Source of the DNA: UBA7937 sp034419095
GTDB lineage: Bacteria > Chloroflexota > Anaerolineae > UBA7937
Length of the DNA: 47,643 bases
Assembly: GCA_034419095.1 (NCBI GenBank)
Contig: DAOULQ010000177.1
Coordinates: forward strand, 1-47,643
Direction: 5' to 3'
In this document: one piece after another, positions 7,491-16,226 of the stretch
Layout of the letters: each line of letters begins with the position of its first letter
Position numbering within the stretch: the stretch's first letter is position 1
Program-made: the position numbers and the translations under genes
The notes under the pieces: model-generated
Databases searched by the model: none
Told to the model about the DNA's origin: nothing
What the model saw: the letters and a program-made list of their open reading frames with translations, nothing else

Positions 7491-8504
7491 TCAGGGGTTG
7501 GTGTGTGGGGCGAGATCTACCTTCTTGAGCCTGGGGTTATGGGTCTCTCCGGGTATGCGCCCCCTTTTGGCTACCGGTTTGCCTTCTATGACCTTGATGT
7601 CGGCGGTGAAGTCGATGGGAGGGGCCCCACTGATGGCGCTCCCCACGCCGAAGGCGTCCACGGGAGCCCCTTTCCCTTTGAACTCTCGGATCCGTTCTGG
7701 GGTGATGCCCCCGCTGACCACGATCTTCACGTGGTTATACCCCGCTTGATCCAAGCGGGCTCGGACCTCTATCACCAGTTCGGGCGTCACCCTTCCTCGC
7801 TCCGGCGGGGTATCCAGCCGCACCCCCCAGAGCCTATCTCCCAACGCTTCGGCTACGCGGAGGCTCTCCTCGGCCTCATCCTTGAAGGTATCTACCAGGG
7901 CGATGCGGGTCACCTGGGGAGGCATATGCCGGTCGAAGGCTAGGGTGGCCTCCACCGTGTCGCCGAAGGCCAAGATCAGGGCATGGGGGATGGTGCCCGC
8001 GGCCTCCAGCCCGGCCAGTTTGGCTCCGGCGGGGGTGGCGCAGGCCACACATCCTCCCACTAGGGCTGCGTACTCCATGTGCGCCGCCACCTCGGGGTGG
8101 ACGTGGCGAGCCCCGAAGGAGATGATGGGGATATCGTTGGCCGCCTCCACACAGCGGCGGGCAGCGGTGGCCCAACCGCTCTCGTGGGCCAAAATCCCCA
8201 AAAAGGCGGTCTCATATAAGCCGAAGGAGCGGTAGGGCCCCTTGATGCGCAAGACCACCTCCTTCTCCGCCATCTCGTCGCCCTCGGAGAGGGCCCACAC
8301 CTGGCCATCGGGGGGGAGAACTCGACTCAAGAGGGCCAGGACTTCTTTCATGCCGCAGAGGATTCCTCCTCCGTTGGTGAAGACCTCCATGGTCACCTGG
8401 GGGTTGAGGTTTTCTAACTCTAGGATGCTCTGGGCACGGGCAAAGTAGATGTCCGCCGTTTCGCCACGGAGTACCCTTTCTAGGGGATCAAAGGGGGTAG
8501 GCAT
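7491..8504 (-). CDS. pncB: Nicotinate phosphoribosyltransferase
   Basis: Converts nicotinate and PRPP to nicotinate mononucleotide in the Preiss-Handler NAD-salvage pathway. The sequence shows the NAPRTase/QPRTase-fold segments TADIYFARAQ, SFGARHVHPE, TVEATLAFD, LVDTFKDEAEESLRVAEAL, GVRLDTP and the phosphate-binding loop IVVSGGITPERIREF, then GVGSAISG. I choose ATG 8504 because AGGAGAG lies 6 bases upstream; an ATG at 8522 overlapping the upstream stop as ATGA is the alternative. It follows a nicotinamidase-like gene, which would supply nicotinate. Confidence 0.93.
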   Translation of the reverse strand: MPTPFDPLERVLRGETADIYFARAQSILELENLNPQVTMEVFTNGGGILCGMKEVLALLSRVLPPDGQVWALSEGDEMAEKEVVLRIKGPYRSFGLYETAFLGILAHESGWATAARRCVEAANDIPIISFGARHVHPEVAAHMEYAALVGGCVACATPAGAKLAGLEAAGTIPHALILAFGDTVEATLAFDRHMPPQVTRIALVDTFKDEAEESLRVAEALGDRLWGVRLDTPPERGRVTPELVIEVRARLDQAGYNHVKIVVSGGITPERIREFKGKGAPVDAFGVGSAISGAPPIDFTADIKVIEGKPVAKRGRIPGETHNPRLKKVDLAPHTNP

Positions 8505-8518
8505 GTCGGTCTCTCCTA

Positions 8519-9040
8519 TCATTCGGTAACCAGTTTCGCCCCCAGGATCTTCTCCATATGCTTTAGGGCGAAGCGGTGGGCCTCCTGGTCGAAGGAGGCC
8601 ACGCAATTAGTGTAGACCTCCACCGGGTAGTCCCGGTTGCGAGCATCGGCCACGGTGTGGAGGACGCAGATATCGGTGCAGACACCGCAGATGATCAACT
8701 TCTCGGGTTTCAGCGCCGCCAGGCGTTGATCCAGGTCGGTTTCATAGAAGGCGCTGTACCGTCTCTTGGGCAGCCTCTGGCCAGGATAGGAGGCCAGTTC
8801 GGGGATGATCTCCGCTTCCTCTGTGCCTTCTATACAGTGGGGCGGGAACATCTCGAACTCCTTGTCGTCAGGGGCATGGCTGTCCTGGGTGAAGATGAGG
8901 GTGGAGCCCCTCTCCAGTTCCCTATCCAACAACTTTTGTACGTTAGGTATGACCTTTGGGGCCTCTTGGCCACAGAAGAGGGGGTAGCCCTCTTCTAGGA
9001 AGCCCCGCTGCATATCGACTACGATTACCAGAGCAGGCAT
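8519..9040 (-). CDS. pncA: Nicotinamidase/isochorismatase-family hydrolase
   Basis: Cysteine hydrolase, most likely nicotinamidase, converting nicotinamide to nicotinate for the adjacent pncB product. Catalytic-triad candidates are the Asp of VIVVDMQRGF, a Lys in LPKRRYSAF and the Cys of CGVCTDICVLHT. The metal-site residues resemble nicotinamidases (TQDSHAPDD and PPHCIEGT). ATG 9040, preceded by GAGAGG, gives MPALVIVVDM; an ATG at 9058 would add six residues. The fold family also contains isochorismatases, but metal ligands and gene context favour nicotinamidase. Confidence 0.85.
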   Translation of the reverse strand: MPALVIVVDMQRGFLEEGYPLFCGQEAPKVIPNVQKLLDRELERGSTLIFTQDSHAPDDKEFEMFPPHCIEGTEEAEIIPELASYPGQRLPKRRYSAFYETDLDQRLAALKPEKLIICGVCTDICVLHTVADARNRDYPVEVYTNCVASFDQEAHRFALKHMEKILGAKLVTE

Positions 9041-9083
9041 AAGCCACCTCTCAACCATAATTCTACTCCCGGGAGATTATTCG

Positions 9084-10595
9084 TCAACTTTCTCCCCTAC
9101 GTGGGCGGTGCATCAGCGCCTCCCTCACCGCCTGGTGATCGCTCCAGGGGAACTCGGTGGTCCCGAAGCACATCGACTTCTCGTGGCCTTTGCCGGTGAT
9201 GATCACTAGGTCGCCGGGCTCTGCCCTGTCGATGGCGAACTGGATGGCTTCCCCGCGGTCGCCGATCCGCCAGAAGTCGATGCCCTCTTCTCGCCCCGTT
9301 TTCTCGCACCCTTGAGCGATCTCTTCCATTATGGCGTTCAAATCCTCGGTTCGAGGATCCTCAGCGGTGATGATGACCCTATCGGCTAGTTGGCCGGCTA
9401 TCTCCCCCATCATGGGCCGCTTGGCCCGGTCTCTCAAGCCTGCACAGCCGAAGACCACAAAGAGACGGCCACTAGTCATGAATCGGGCCGTCTCCAAGGC
9501 GTGGCGCAAGGCGTTTGGTGTATGGGCGAAATCTATGATCACTTGGAAAGGTTGGCCCAGGTCTATCTTCTCCATACGGCCACGCACGCCAGACATGCGA
9601 CTAATGCCCTCCTGTATGGCTCCAGGGGAAACCTCCTGAGAGGTGGCAACGGCGATGGCGGCCAAAAGGTTGTAAACGTTGAACTCACCTACTAGAGGCG
9701 ACTGGATGGGGAAGGAGCCGGCGGGGGTCTGGGTGGTGAAATGGGTGCCAGTGGGGAAGAGGGCTATGGCCCCGGCGGTCACATCTGCTGGATGGTGGAG
9801 GCCGTAGGTGATCTGTTGGTCGGCGGGGATCTCCTTCAAATAATCGAAGGAGGGGTCGTCGAGATTTAACACGGCGACCTTAGGGGTTTCGAGTTTTCGA
9901 AAGGAGGTGGCCAGGTTGCGTAGGAGAAGGGCCTTGGCCTCTCGATACCCCGCAAAAGTCTTATGGTAGTCCAAGTGCTCGTGGGTGATGTTGGTGATGG
10001 CGGCCACGTCGAAGTGGCAGGCTTCAAGGCGATATTGAACCAGGCCATGGGAGGTGGCCTCAATGACGGCGTACTCACACCCCGCTTGCACCATCCGGGC
10101 TAAGAGGTTTTGTAACTCTAGGGCCTCTGGGGTGGTGGTATGGAGGCCGGTCTCCACCTCTTCATGGCCGATGATGGCCTTAACGCTGGTTACCATCCCC
10201 GTCGTTTGTCCCGCTGTCTCCAAAATGGCACGCACAAGGCTCACGGTGGTCGTCTTGCCGTCGGTCCCCGTGATGCCGATGAGGCGTAACCTTCGGGATG
10301 GGAAGCGGTACCAAGCAGCAGCCAGGTGGGCCAAGGCCTGCCTAGAGTTGGGAACGACGATGAGGGGTAAGTCTACCTGGGGGATGGCGGCTGCTTCCTC
10401 CACCACCAAGGCCCTTGCCCCTCGAGCCAGGGCCTCTGGTATGAAGTGGTGGCCGTCGTACTCTAACCCCTTTAGGGCCACAAAGAGATGGCCAGGCTTC
10501 ACCTGGCGGGAGTCGCTGGCGATGCCGGTGATTTCGATGTCTTGTTCGCTGGTTCTCGGCCAAGGGAGAGAAGTTAGGAGTGCTTGTAGCCTCAC
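9084..10595 (-). CDS. murE: UDP-N-acetylmuramoyl-tripeptide synthetase MurE
   Basis: Adds the third amino acid to UDP-MurNAc-L-Ala-D-Glu in peptidoglycan synthesis. It has 503 residues with an N-terminal Mur_ligase domain (GIASDSRQVKPGHLFVAL), the ATP loop ITGTDGKTTTVSLV, HTTTPEA, the IEATSHGLVQYRLE segment, FAHTPNALRHALE, and VIITAEDPRTEDL in the C-terminal domain. Diaminopimelate-adding enzymes usually have DNPR at the last site; here it reads EDPR, so the amino acid added is uncertain. The start is GTG 10595. No other mur gene lies nearby, so it stands alone. Confidence 0.93.
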   Translation of the reverse strand: MRLQALLTSLPWPRTSEQDIEITGIASDSRQVKPGHLFVALKGLEYDGHHFIPEALARGARALVVEEAAAIPQVDLPLIVVPNSRQALAHLAAAWYRFPSRRLRLIGITGTDGKTTTVSLVRAILETAGQTTGMVTSVKAIIGHEEVETGLHTTTPEALELQNLLARMVQAGCEYAVIEATSHGLVQYRLEACHFDVAAITNITHEHLDYHKTFAGYREAKALLLRNLATSFRKLETPKVAVLNLDDPSFDYLKEIPADQQITYGLHHPADVTAGAIALFPTGTHFTTQTPAGSFPIQSPLVGEFNVYNLLAAIAVATSQEVSPGAIQEGISRMSGVRGRMEKIDLGQPFQVIIDFAHTPNALRHALETARFMTSGRLFVVFGCAGLRDRAKRPMMGEIAGQLADRVIITAEDPRTEDLNAIMEEIAQGCEKTGREEGIDFWRIGDRGEAIQFAIDRAEPGDLVIITGKGHEKSMCFGTTEFPWSDHQAVREALMHRPRRGES

Positions 10596-10685
10596 CCGCC
10601 CTCTTCCTCCTGTTGAGGATGAACAACCTGGGCAGGAAGTGACGAGCTCAACACCTTGCCACCTCCTATCCTAGTATAGCACAAA

Positions 10686-10714
10686 GGGCAATCCACCTAA
10701 AGGTGAGACTGCCC
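10686..10714 (-). terminator. Hairpin terminator downstream of the F0 operon
   Basis: GGGCA-TC-ACCT pairs with AGGT-GA-TGCCC around a tiny loop, with one mismatch and one bulge. In the minus direction it is followed by TTTGTG, a weak T tail. It lies about 100 bases after the last F0 gene and 90 before murE, so it plausibly ends the atp transcript. The whole 10596-10814 gap otherwise holds nothing I can name apart from a 26-codon plus-strand frame. Confidence 0.5.
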
Positions 10715-10814
10715 CCTTCTATTCAATCGGCTCTAAAATGGTATTAGGATACCATCAGGCCATCAATTCCACTGAAGAGATCGCTAAATTAAGAGAGGAG
10801 GACTTCTCGCTCAT

Positions 10815-11567
10815 CTAAGCCAATCTCTCGTGAAGTGCCCCCAGTTTTCCAGCCACGCTGCCATCTATCACCCGGTCGCCCACCTTCAATACCAAGCCCC
10901 CCAGAATGGCTGGATCCACATCGAACTCCATATCGGGTTCAGCGCCCAACTGGGCAGCCAGGTTACTGGCCAGCGTGGCCTTCTCCTCCTCAGTGAGGGG
11001 AAGTGCGCTCGTCACCCGCGCCTTCGTGTCACCGACGGCCAGTTCCGCTTCGTCTATGATCTGGACGCGTCCCACGCTGATACCGCTGAAGAACTCAGCG
11101 ACGAGCCGCCGCTGTCTCTCCTCATCCAAGGCTTCACCGATGAGCCTGTTCGCCGCGGCGATAGCCAGGGCAGCGACCTGGCCTCTTAGGTCTTCTAGGA
11201 TGCGCTCCCCTTCCGATCGAGCCTCTTCGCGAGCCCCGATTAGGACCTTCTGGGCCTCTCGCTCTGCTTCCGCGAGTATAGCCTTCCGCTCTTCTTGGGC
11301 TTCCTCCCTGGCCCGAGCGATGATCCTCTCCCTCTCCTGCGCGGCCTCCTCCAGGCGCTTATCGAACTCCGCCTGAGCCCGCTCCCTCTCTTCTCTGGCC
11401 CGTTCGGCATCCTCCAGAGCCTGTTGGATGCGCTCCTTCCGTTGGTCGAGCATCTTAAGGATGGGCTTCCAGAGGAGGAAATAGAGGCCAGCGAACAAGA
11501 TGAGGAAGTTGACGACCTGGGAGAGCAAGAAGGCCGGATTGATACCTAACCCTTGCAACGCCTCCAA
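10815..11567 (-). CDS. atpF: ATP synthase F0 b subunit fused to C-terminal domain of delta
   Basis: Peripheral-stalk subunit. Residues 1-35 are the b-type membrane anchor (PAFLLSQVVNFLILFAGLYFLLWKP), residues 40-140 a long charged helix, and residues from about 165 match the C-terminal domain of delta/OSCP (VTSALPLTEEEKATLASNLA, then DPAILGGLVLKVGDRVIDGS). The N-terminal helical domain of delta, which binds F1 alpha subunits, is missing. The start is TTG 11567 preceded by GGAG. The operon ends here: atpA, G, D and C are not in the window. Confidence 0.88.
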   Translation of the reverse strand: MEALQGLGINPAFLLSQVVNFLILFAGLYFLLWKPILKMLDQRKERIQQALEDAERAREERERAQAEFDKRLEEAAQERERIIARAREEAQEERKAILAEAEREAQKVLIGAREEARSEGERILEDLRGQVAALAIAAANRLIGEALDEERQRRLVAEFFSGISVGRVQIIDEAELAVGDTKARVTSALPLTEEEKATLASNLAAQLGAEPDMEFDVDPAILGGLVLKVGDRVIDGSVAGKLGALHERLA

Positions 11568-11594
11568 AAGCCAACTCCTTTCTTAAGCGCCTGT

Positions 11595-11831
11595 TTACTT
11601 CACGAAGTAGAGGGCCAGGGCCACTACCAGGGCGTAGATGGCGATGGCCTCGTCGAAGGCGATGGCCATGATCATGTTGGTGAGGATGGTGCCTCCGGCC
11701 TCGGGGTTGCGGCCGATGGCCTCCATAGCCGTTTTGCCCATCCATCCGATGGCGAAGGCGGGCACGATGGTGCCGCCGATGATGGTTACCGCTACGGCTA
11801 ACAACCTGATGATTTCGGGGTCCAGTGGCAT
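11595..11831 (-). CDS. atpE: ATP synthase F0 c subunit
   Basis: Ring-forming proteolipid, 78 residues, forming a helical hairpin. The polar loop is GRNPEAGG and the ion-carrying carboxylate is Glu61 in AIAFDEAIAIYALVVAL. The Glu is followed by Ala instead of Thr, which argues for protons rather than sodium as the coupling ion. The ATG at 11831 has a perfect GGAGG ribosome site. It lies between atpB and the b-delta fusion. Confidence 0.96.
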   Translation of the reverse strand: MPLDPEIIRLLAVAVTIIGGTIVPAFAIGWMGKTAMEAIGRNPEAGGTILTNMIMAIAFDEAIAIYALVVALALYFVK

Positions 11832-11851
11832 TAGTTTCCTCCTTTAGAAGT

Positions 11852-12853
11852 TTAGTGCGATTCCTCCGGGCCGTGGCCCATAGTGGCCATCATGAAGAAG
11901 ATGAGGCTCAGCATGGTGAAGATCAAGGCCTGGACGAGACCCACGAACAACTCCAGGCCCATGAAGGGCAATGAAGCCACGAAGGTGAAAAGGAAAGAGA
12001 TGACGATGAGCAAGACCTCGCCGGCGAAGATATTGCCGAAGAGTCGGAAGGAGAAGGATAAGATCTTTATCATCTCGCTGGCCAATTCCAGGAGGCCGAC
12101 CACCACTTCGACTCCGCCAGATAAGAGGTCGATCAGGAAGTCCAAGGAGAATTTAATGAGTTCGGATCGGCCCTGGGGCCGCTTTCGCCCTCTCAAGCGG
12201 GCAAAGGGGGTAAGGAGCCTATGGAATCTAAAGAACCTTCCTACGTAGGAAACCCCCAGCATCTTGAAACCAAAATATTGTGCAGCCACCACAGAGATGA
12301 GGGCCAGGGCAAGGGTAGTGCTCAAGTCGGCGTTGGCGGAGCGGAGGAAAGGGATCAAAATGCGCTCTTCGTGGTGCTCCTCCCATATCCCGATGCTGCC
12401 ATAGCCGGGCAATATCCCCATCCAGTTGGAGGTGAGGATGAAGAAGAAGAAGGTGGCCACCAGGGGGAAGAAGGTTCGCGTCTTCTCCCTGGCCACGTTC
12501 TCCAGGAAGCCATAGAAGAACTCGATTATAGCCTCCACACCGTTCTGGAGACCTGAAGGTACCATCTCCATCTTGCGGGTGGCCAGGGCGGAGCCACCGA
12601 GGAGCACTACCATGGTGAGCCAGGTGGCGGGGAGGGTGTTGGGCACCTCGTGGCCGAAGAGGGGAAGGTTAAAGGGGAGGGGGATCTTCTCGGCGGCTAG
12701 GCTGATCTCTGGCTGTTGCTGGCCCAGAACGCTCTGCACTCCGAAATTGCGCAGAAAGGGAGTTCCAATCCCACACAACCCCAGCATGAGGAAGATTACG
12801 CCGATGCACCCCAGCATGGCCTTTTTCGATCTCGGTATGGGGAGAGAGTTCAT
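11852..12853 (-). CDS. atpB: ATP synthase F0 a subunit
   Basis: Stator half-channel subunit, 333 residues, longer than the usual 240-270 because of an N-terminal extension and a basic loop (FARLRGRKRPQGRSE, about residues 217-231). The essential Arg is in helix SFRLFGNIFAGEVLL. The start overlaps the stop of atpI as ATGA and c follows 20 bases later. Confidence 0.95.
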   Translation of the reverse strand: MNSLPIPRSKKAMLGCIGVIFLMLGLCGIGTPFLRNFGVQSVLGQQQPEISLAAEKIPLPFNLPLFGHEVPNTLPATWLTMVVLLGGSALATRKMEMVPSGLQNGVEAIIEFFYGFLENVAREKTRTFFPLVATFFFFILTSNWMGILPGYGSIGIWEEHHEERILIPFLRSANADLSTTLALALISVVAAQYFGFKMLGVSYVGRFFRFHRLLTPFARLRGRKRPQGRSELIKFSLDFLIDLLSGGVEVVVGLLELASEMIKILSFSFRLFGNIFAGEVLLIVISFLFTFVASLPFMGLELFVGLVQALIFTMLSLIFFMMATMGHGPEESH

Positions 12854-13128
12854 GACCCTTTCTCCTGCTTCAGCCGTTCTTCTACCTTCCGGGTGACCCA
12901 GCGATAGAGGATAATAGGGCCGATAAAGATCCCTACCGCGGTGAGGAGCACCGTGATCCAGGGGAAGGTGTTAAGGTGGCGATCCAACCACCATCCGAAG
13001 CCCACGCCCAAAAGGACGGGGAGGGCGATACCAAGCGCTGCCTGGACCGACAACACTAGAATCCAAAGGTGTTTAGTGACCTCCTTGAGTTGCTCTATGA
13101 CGTTCAGCCTATCCCTTCCTTTGCCCAC
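12850..13128 (-). CDS. atpI: AtpI/AtpZ-like small F0 accessory protein
   Basis: Small protein with two transmembrane helices (LWILVLSVQAALGIALPVLLG and WITVLLTAVGIFIGPIILY), matching AtpI/AtpZ accessory proteins that lead atp operons and aid c-ring assembly. An open frame extends to 13206, but that ATG lies inside the promoter, so it cannot be used from this promoter. I choose GTG 13128 after GGAAGAGAG; GTG 13146 or a CTG at 13107 remain possible. First gene of the F0 operon. Confidence 0.75.
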   Translation of the reverse strand: MGKGRDRLNVIEQLKEVTKHLWILVLSVQAALGIALPVLLGVGFGWWLDRHLNTFPWITVLLTAVGIFIGPIILYRWVTRKVEERLKQEKGS

Positions 13129-13177
13129 TCTACGGCTCTCTTCCACTACACAGCACACCTTCTGCTGACACCGCAGG

Positions 13178-13206
13178 AGTATACCATAAGGGAATCTCCC
13201 TGTCAA
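13178..13206 (-). promoter_or_regulatory. Strong sigma-70-type promoter of the F0 operon
   Basis: A consensus TTGACA (13201-13206), a 17-base spacer and TATACT (13178-13183) on the minus strand lie between nuoN and atpI. The spacer contains the perfect inverted repeat GGGA-GAT-TCCC, a possible operator or coincidence. The promoter makes the atp genes independent of the nuo transcript. Confidence 0.85.
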
Positions 13207-13216
13207 TGTATAGGCA

Positions 13217-14692
13217 TCACCGCAGGGAGAGCATGGCCACCGTTGCCGCCGAACGGGCAGCCAGGTCTATGAAGGGCTGGGGGTAGAAGCCCATAACCAG
13301 CGTCATGGCCATGGTGACGGCCACGCCCACCACCAGAGAGCGTGGTATCTGGAGGCTGGTCTCATCCGTGGCCGGAAGGAAGAACATCAGGCGCACCAGA
13401 TTGAAATAGTAGTAGAGGGAGATGACGCTGTTTAGCACGCCAGCCACGGCTAGGAAGTAGAATACCTTCTGACCCATTTGGATCGCAGCCCCGAAGACGA
13501 ATAATTTACCCAAGAACCCTCCCGTGGGGGGCATCCCGGCGAGGGACATAAAGAAGACCACTAAAGCCGTGGCGAGAAGCGGCGCCCGGCGGATGAGCCC
13601 TGCGTAGTCGGCGATCTCGTCAGAGCCGGTGACGTGGGAGAAGGCCACCACGGCCACGAAGGCTCCCAGGTTGGTGAAGAGATAGGCCAGGATGAAGAAG
13701 AGCACCCCTGTTATCCCCACCGTCCCCGGTGCGGCAGCCACGACGCCCAAGAGTATATACCCCACCTGAGCGATAGAGGAGTAAGCCAGCATCCTCTTGA
13801 TATTGGTCTGTTGGATGGCCACCAGGTTACCGAAGGTCATGCTCACTAGCGATATGCCCGAGAGGATGGCCACCCAATCGATCTGATAGGCGGGAAGGGC
13901 GGTCAAGAAGACGCGAATTAGGACGGCGAAGCCAGCGGCCTTGGGGCCCACGGAGAGGAAGGCGGCTATGGGAGTGGGGGCCCCTTCGTAGGCGTCGGGG
14001 GCCCATTGGTGGAAGGGGACGAGGGAGATCTTGAAGCCGAAACCAGCCAGGATAAAGACCACGGCGGGCAGGATCAACCAAGGGGTGGAGGCTGCCGGGG
14101 AGGAGGGGGAAAGGAGGGCGTCGGCGATGGCTGTCAACTGAGTGGAGCCGGTGATGCCGTAGATCAGCGACATCCCGTAGAGCATCACCGCCGAGGTGAC
14201 AGCGCCGTAGAGGAAATATTTAATCCCCGCTTCGCTAGACTTGGGGTCTCCCCTCAAATACCCTACCAGAACATAGCAGGTGAGGCTCAGGAACTCCAAG
14301 GAGAGGTAGATCATGACCAGATCGCTCGCTCCGGCCAGAAGGGTTATGGCCAAGGTGGCCAAAAGCAGGAGGCCGTAGAACTCGCCCCTATAGGGGGTCT
14401 TTTCTTTCATAAAAGCGATGGAGGAGAGGATTACCAGCCCGGTGGTGAGGCAAGCGATGATCTTGAAATATAAGGCGAAGGAATCCAAGACCAGCATCCC
14501 TGAGAGGAGCGATCTCTGGATGCCGAAGAGGCGAGCGGTGAGCACGACGGCCAGGATCAACCCCCCTATAGCCACATAGGCCAAGGCGTCTTTGAGCCTC
14601 TTGGAAGCCAGATCCAGCCCCAAAACCAGGAGGGCGAAGAGGGCGAGAACGATCTCCGGCGATAGAAGAGCCAAGTTTTCAAACCCAGGCAA
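13217..14692 (-). CDS. nuoN: NADH-quinone oxidoreductase subunit N
   Basis: Antiporter-like membrane subunit of complex I, 491 residues, polytopic throughout. Diagnostic segments are SLEFLSLTCYVLVGYLR, SLVPFHQWAPDAYEGAPTP and NIKRMLAYSSIAQVGYIL, which carry the helix-5 Glu and the conserved Lys residues of proton transfer. The start is TTG 14692 preceded by GGAGG at 8 bases. Last gene of the nuo operon. Confidence 0.96.
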   Translation of the reverse strand: MPGFENLALLSPEIVLALFALLVLGLDLASKRLKDALAYVAIGGLILAVVLTARLFGIQRSLLSGMLVLDSFALYFKIIACLTTGLVILSSIAFMKEKTPYRGEFYGLLLLATLAITLLAGASDLVMIYLSLEFLSLTCYVLVGYLRGDPKSSEAGIKYFLYGAVTSAVMLYGMSLIYGITGSTQLTAIADALLSPSSPAASTPWLILPAVVFILAGFGFKISLVPFHQWAPDAYEGAPTPIAAFLSVGPKAAGFAVLIRVFLTALPAYQIDWVAILSGISLVSMTFGNLVAIQQTNIKRMLAYSSIAQVGYILLGVVAAAPGTVGITGVLFFILAYLFTNLGAFVAVVAFSHVTGSDEIADYAGLIRRAPLLATALVVFFMSLAGMPPTGGFLGKLFVFGAAIQMGQKVFYFLAVAGVLNSVISLYYYFNLVRLMFFLPATDETSLQIPRSLVVGVAVTMAMTLVMGFYPQPFIDLAARSAATVAMLSLR

Positions 14693-14704
14693 GGGGAAAA
14701 CCTC

Positions 14705-16210
14705 CTATAGTCCGCTCAGCAACTTCACCACCGCCCCGTTGATGAGGTTGAGGATGGGGGTGGGATAGAGGCCAAAGAGGAGCATGAAGAAGAGGAGCGG
14801 AGCCATGGTTATCACTTCCCAGCGGTACATGTCTGGGAGGTCGGCCCACTTCTCGTTCAAGGGGCCCAAGAAGATGAGTTGAACCACCTTCCAGAGGAAC
14901 ATGGCTGCGGTGACCACCACCCCCGAGACGGCGATGGCGGCGATGGGGGTGATGATGCTCAAAGCCCCCCGGAAGACGAGGAACTCGCTGATGAAGCCCG
15001 CCAGGCCGGGCAGGCCCAGGGAGGCCAGACAGGTGGCGGTCATGATGCCATAGTAGGTGGGCATGATGGCCCCCAGCCCCCCGAAGCCCTTGAGGTCTCG
15101 GATATGAGCCCGCTCATAGATGACCCCCACCAGGAGGAACAACCCCCCGGTGATGATACCGTGGTTGAACATCTGGAGCACGGCTCCGTTGAGGGCCATG
15201 GCTTGGCTATCGAAGATCTTCTCCGAGCCTCCGATGGCCGAGGCCGCAGCGACCAACCCCAGCATCACGTATCCCATATGGTTCACCGAGGAGTAAGCGA
15301 TGAGTTTTTTCAAATCCCACTGGGCCATGGAGACCAGAGCCCCGTAGACTATGCTCAAAAGAGCCATGATAGCGATGATGGGAGCGTAGTGATGGAAGGC
15401 CTGGGGGAAGATGGGGAGTAGGATGCGGATGAAGCCGTAGGCTCCCAACTTCAGGAGGACACCGGCCAGGATCACGCTCCCCGCGGTGGGAGCCTCCACG
15501 TGGGCATCGGGGAGCCAGGTGTGGAAGGGCCATAAAGGTACCTTGATAGCGAAGGCAGCGAAGATCCCCCAGAAGGCCAGGCTCTGGAGGGTGAAATTAT
15601 CGGCGAAGGGGCGGAGCCGGGCCAGATCTAGGATATCGAAGGTCCCCTCAGCGAAGTAGATGGCCAACATAGCCAGAAGCATCAGCACGCTACCGGTCAA
15701 GGTATAGAGGAAGAACTTGATGGCCGCATACTGGCGGCGGGGCCCACCCCACACGCCGATGAGGAAATACATGGGCACCAGCCCTATCTCCCAAAAGACA
15801 TAGAAGAGGAAGAAATCTAGGGAGACGAAGACCCCCGTCATCCCCATCTCCAAAAGGAAGAAGAAGGCGAAGTACTCCTTCACCCGCTCTTTTATGGTGT
15901 ATGAGGAGTAGAAGAGGGAGAGGACGGTGAGGAGGGAGGTGAGGAAGACCAGGGGCAGACTTATCCCATCCACCCCTACGCGGTAACGGACGTTGATAGT
16001 AGGGATCCAGACATGTTCCTCCAGGAATTGCATCGTCCCCGCGCTATAATCGTAGTTGATCCAGAGGATAGCCGACAAGATGAGGGGGACGAGGCTAAGG
16101 GCCACGGCCAGAGCCTTCATCTCCCTCTCATACTTCCTGGGGATCAAGAGGACGGCTAGCGCCCCCAAGAGGGGGATGAAAGTGATTAGGGTCAAATAGG
16201 GAAATCGCAT
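14705..16210 (-). CDS. nuoM: NADH-quinone oxidoreductase subunit M
   Basis: Antiporter-like subunit of complex I, 501 residues. Visible signatures: YVFWEIGLVPMYFLIG with the essential Glu, FHTWLPDAHVEAPTAGSVIL, and DLKKLIAYSSVNHMGYVMLG. I choose ATG 16210 because GGAGG lies 8 bases upstream; an upstream TTG at 16225 is within that ribosome site. Confidence 0.96.
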   Translation of the reverse strand: MRFPYLTLITFIPLLGALAVLLIPRKYEREMKALAVALSLVPLILSAILWINYDYSAGTMQFLEEHVWIPTINVRYRVGVDGISLPLVFLTSLLTVLSLFYSSYTIKERVKEYFAFFFLLEMGMTGVFVSLDFFLFYVFWEIGLVPMYFLIGVWGGPRRQYAAIKFFLYTLTGSVLMLLAMLAIYFAEGTFDILDLARLRPFADNFTLQSLAFWGIFAAFAIKVPLWPFHTWLPDAHVEAPTAGSVILAGVLLKLGAYGFIRILLPIFPQAFHHYAPIIAIMALLSIVYGALVSMAQWDLKKLIAYSSVNHMGYVMLGLVAAASAIGGSEKIFDSQAMALNGAVLQMFNHGIITGGLFLLVGVIYERAHIRDLKGFGGLGAIMPTYYGIMTATCLASLGLPGLAGFISEFLVFRGALSIITPIAAIAVSGVVVTAAMFLWKVVQLIFLGPLNEKWADLPDMYRWEVITMAPLLFFMLLFGLYPTPILNLINGAVVKLLSGL

Positions 16211-16226
16211 CTTTACACCCTCCAAG

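Noticed and set aside
9066..9075. CTCCCGGGAG palindrome between murE and the nicotinamidase gene
   Set aside because: No loop or T tract and only ten bases; consistent with chance.
10738..10818. 26-codon plus-strand frame (MVLGYHQAINSTEEIAKLRE...)
   Set aside because: No ribosome site, very short and overlaps the end of the b-delta gene; could be a remnant but cannot be supported.
13129..13206. Upstream ATG start for atpI at 13206
   Set aside because: The ATG overlaps the -35 box of the operon promoter, so it would not be on the transcript.
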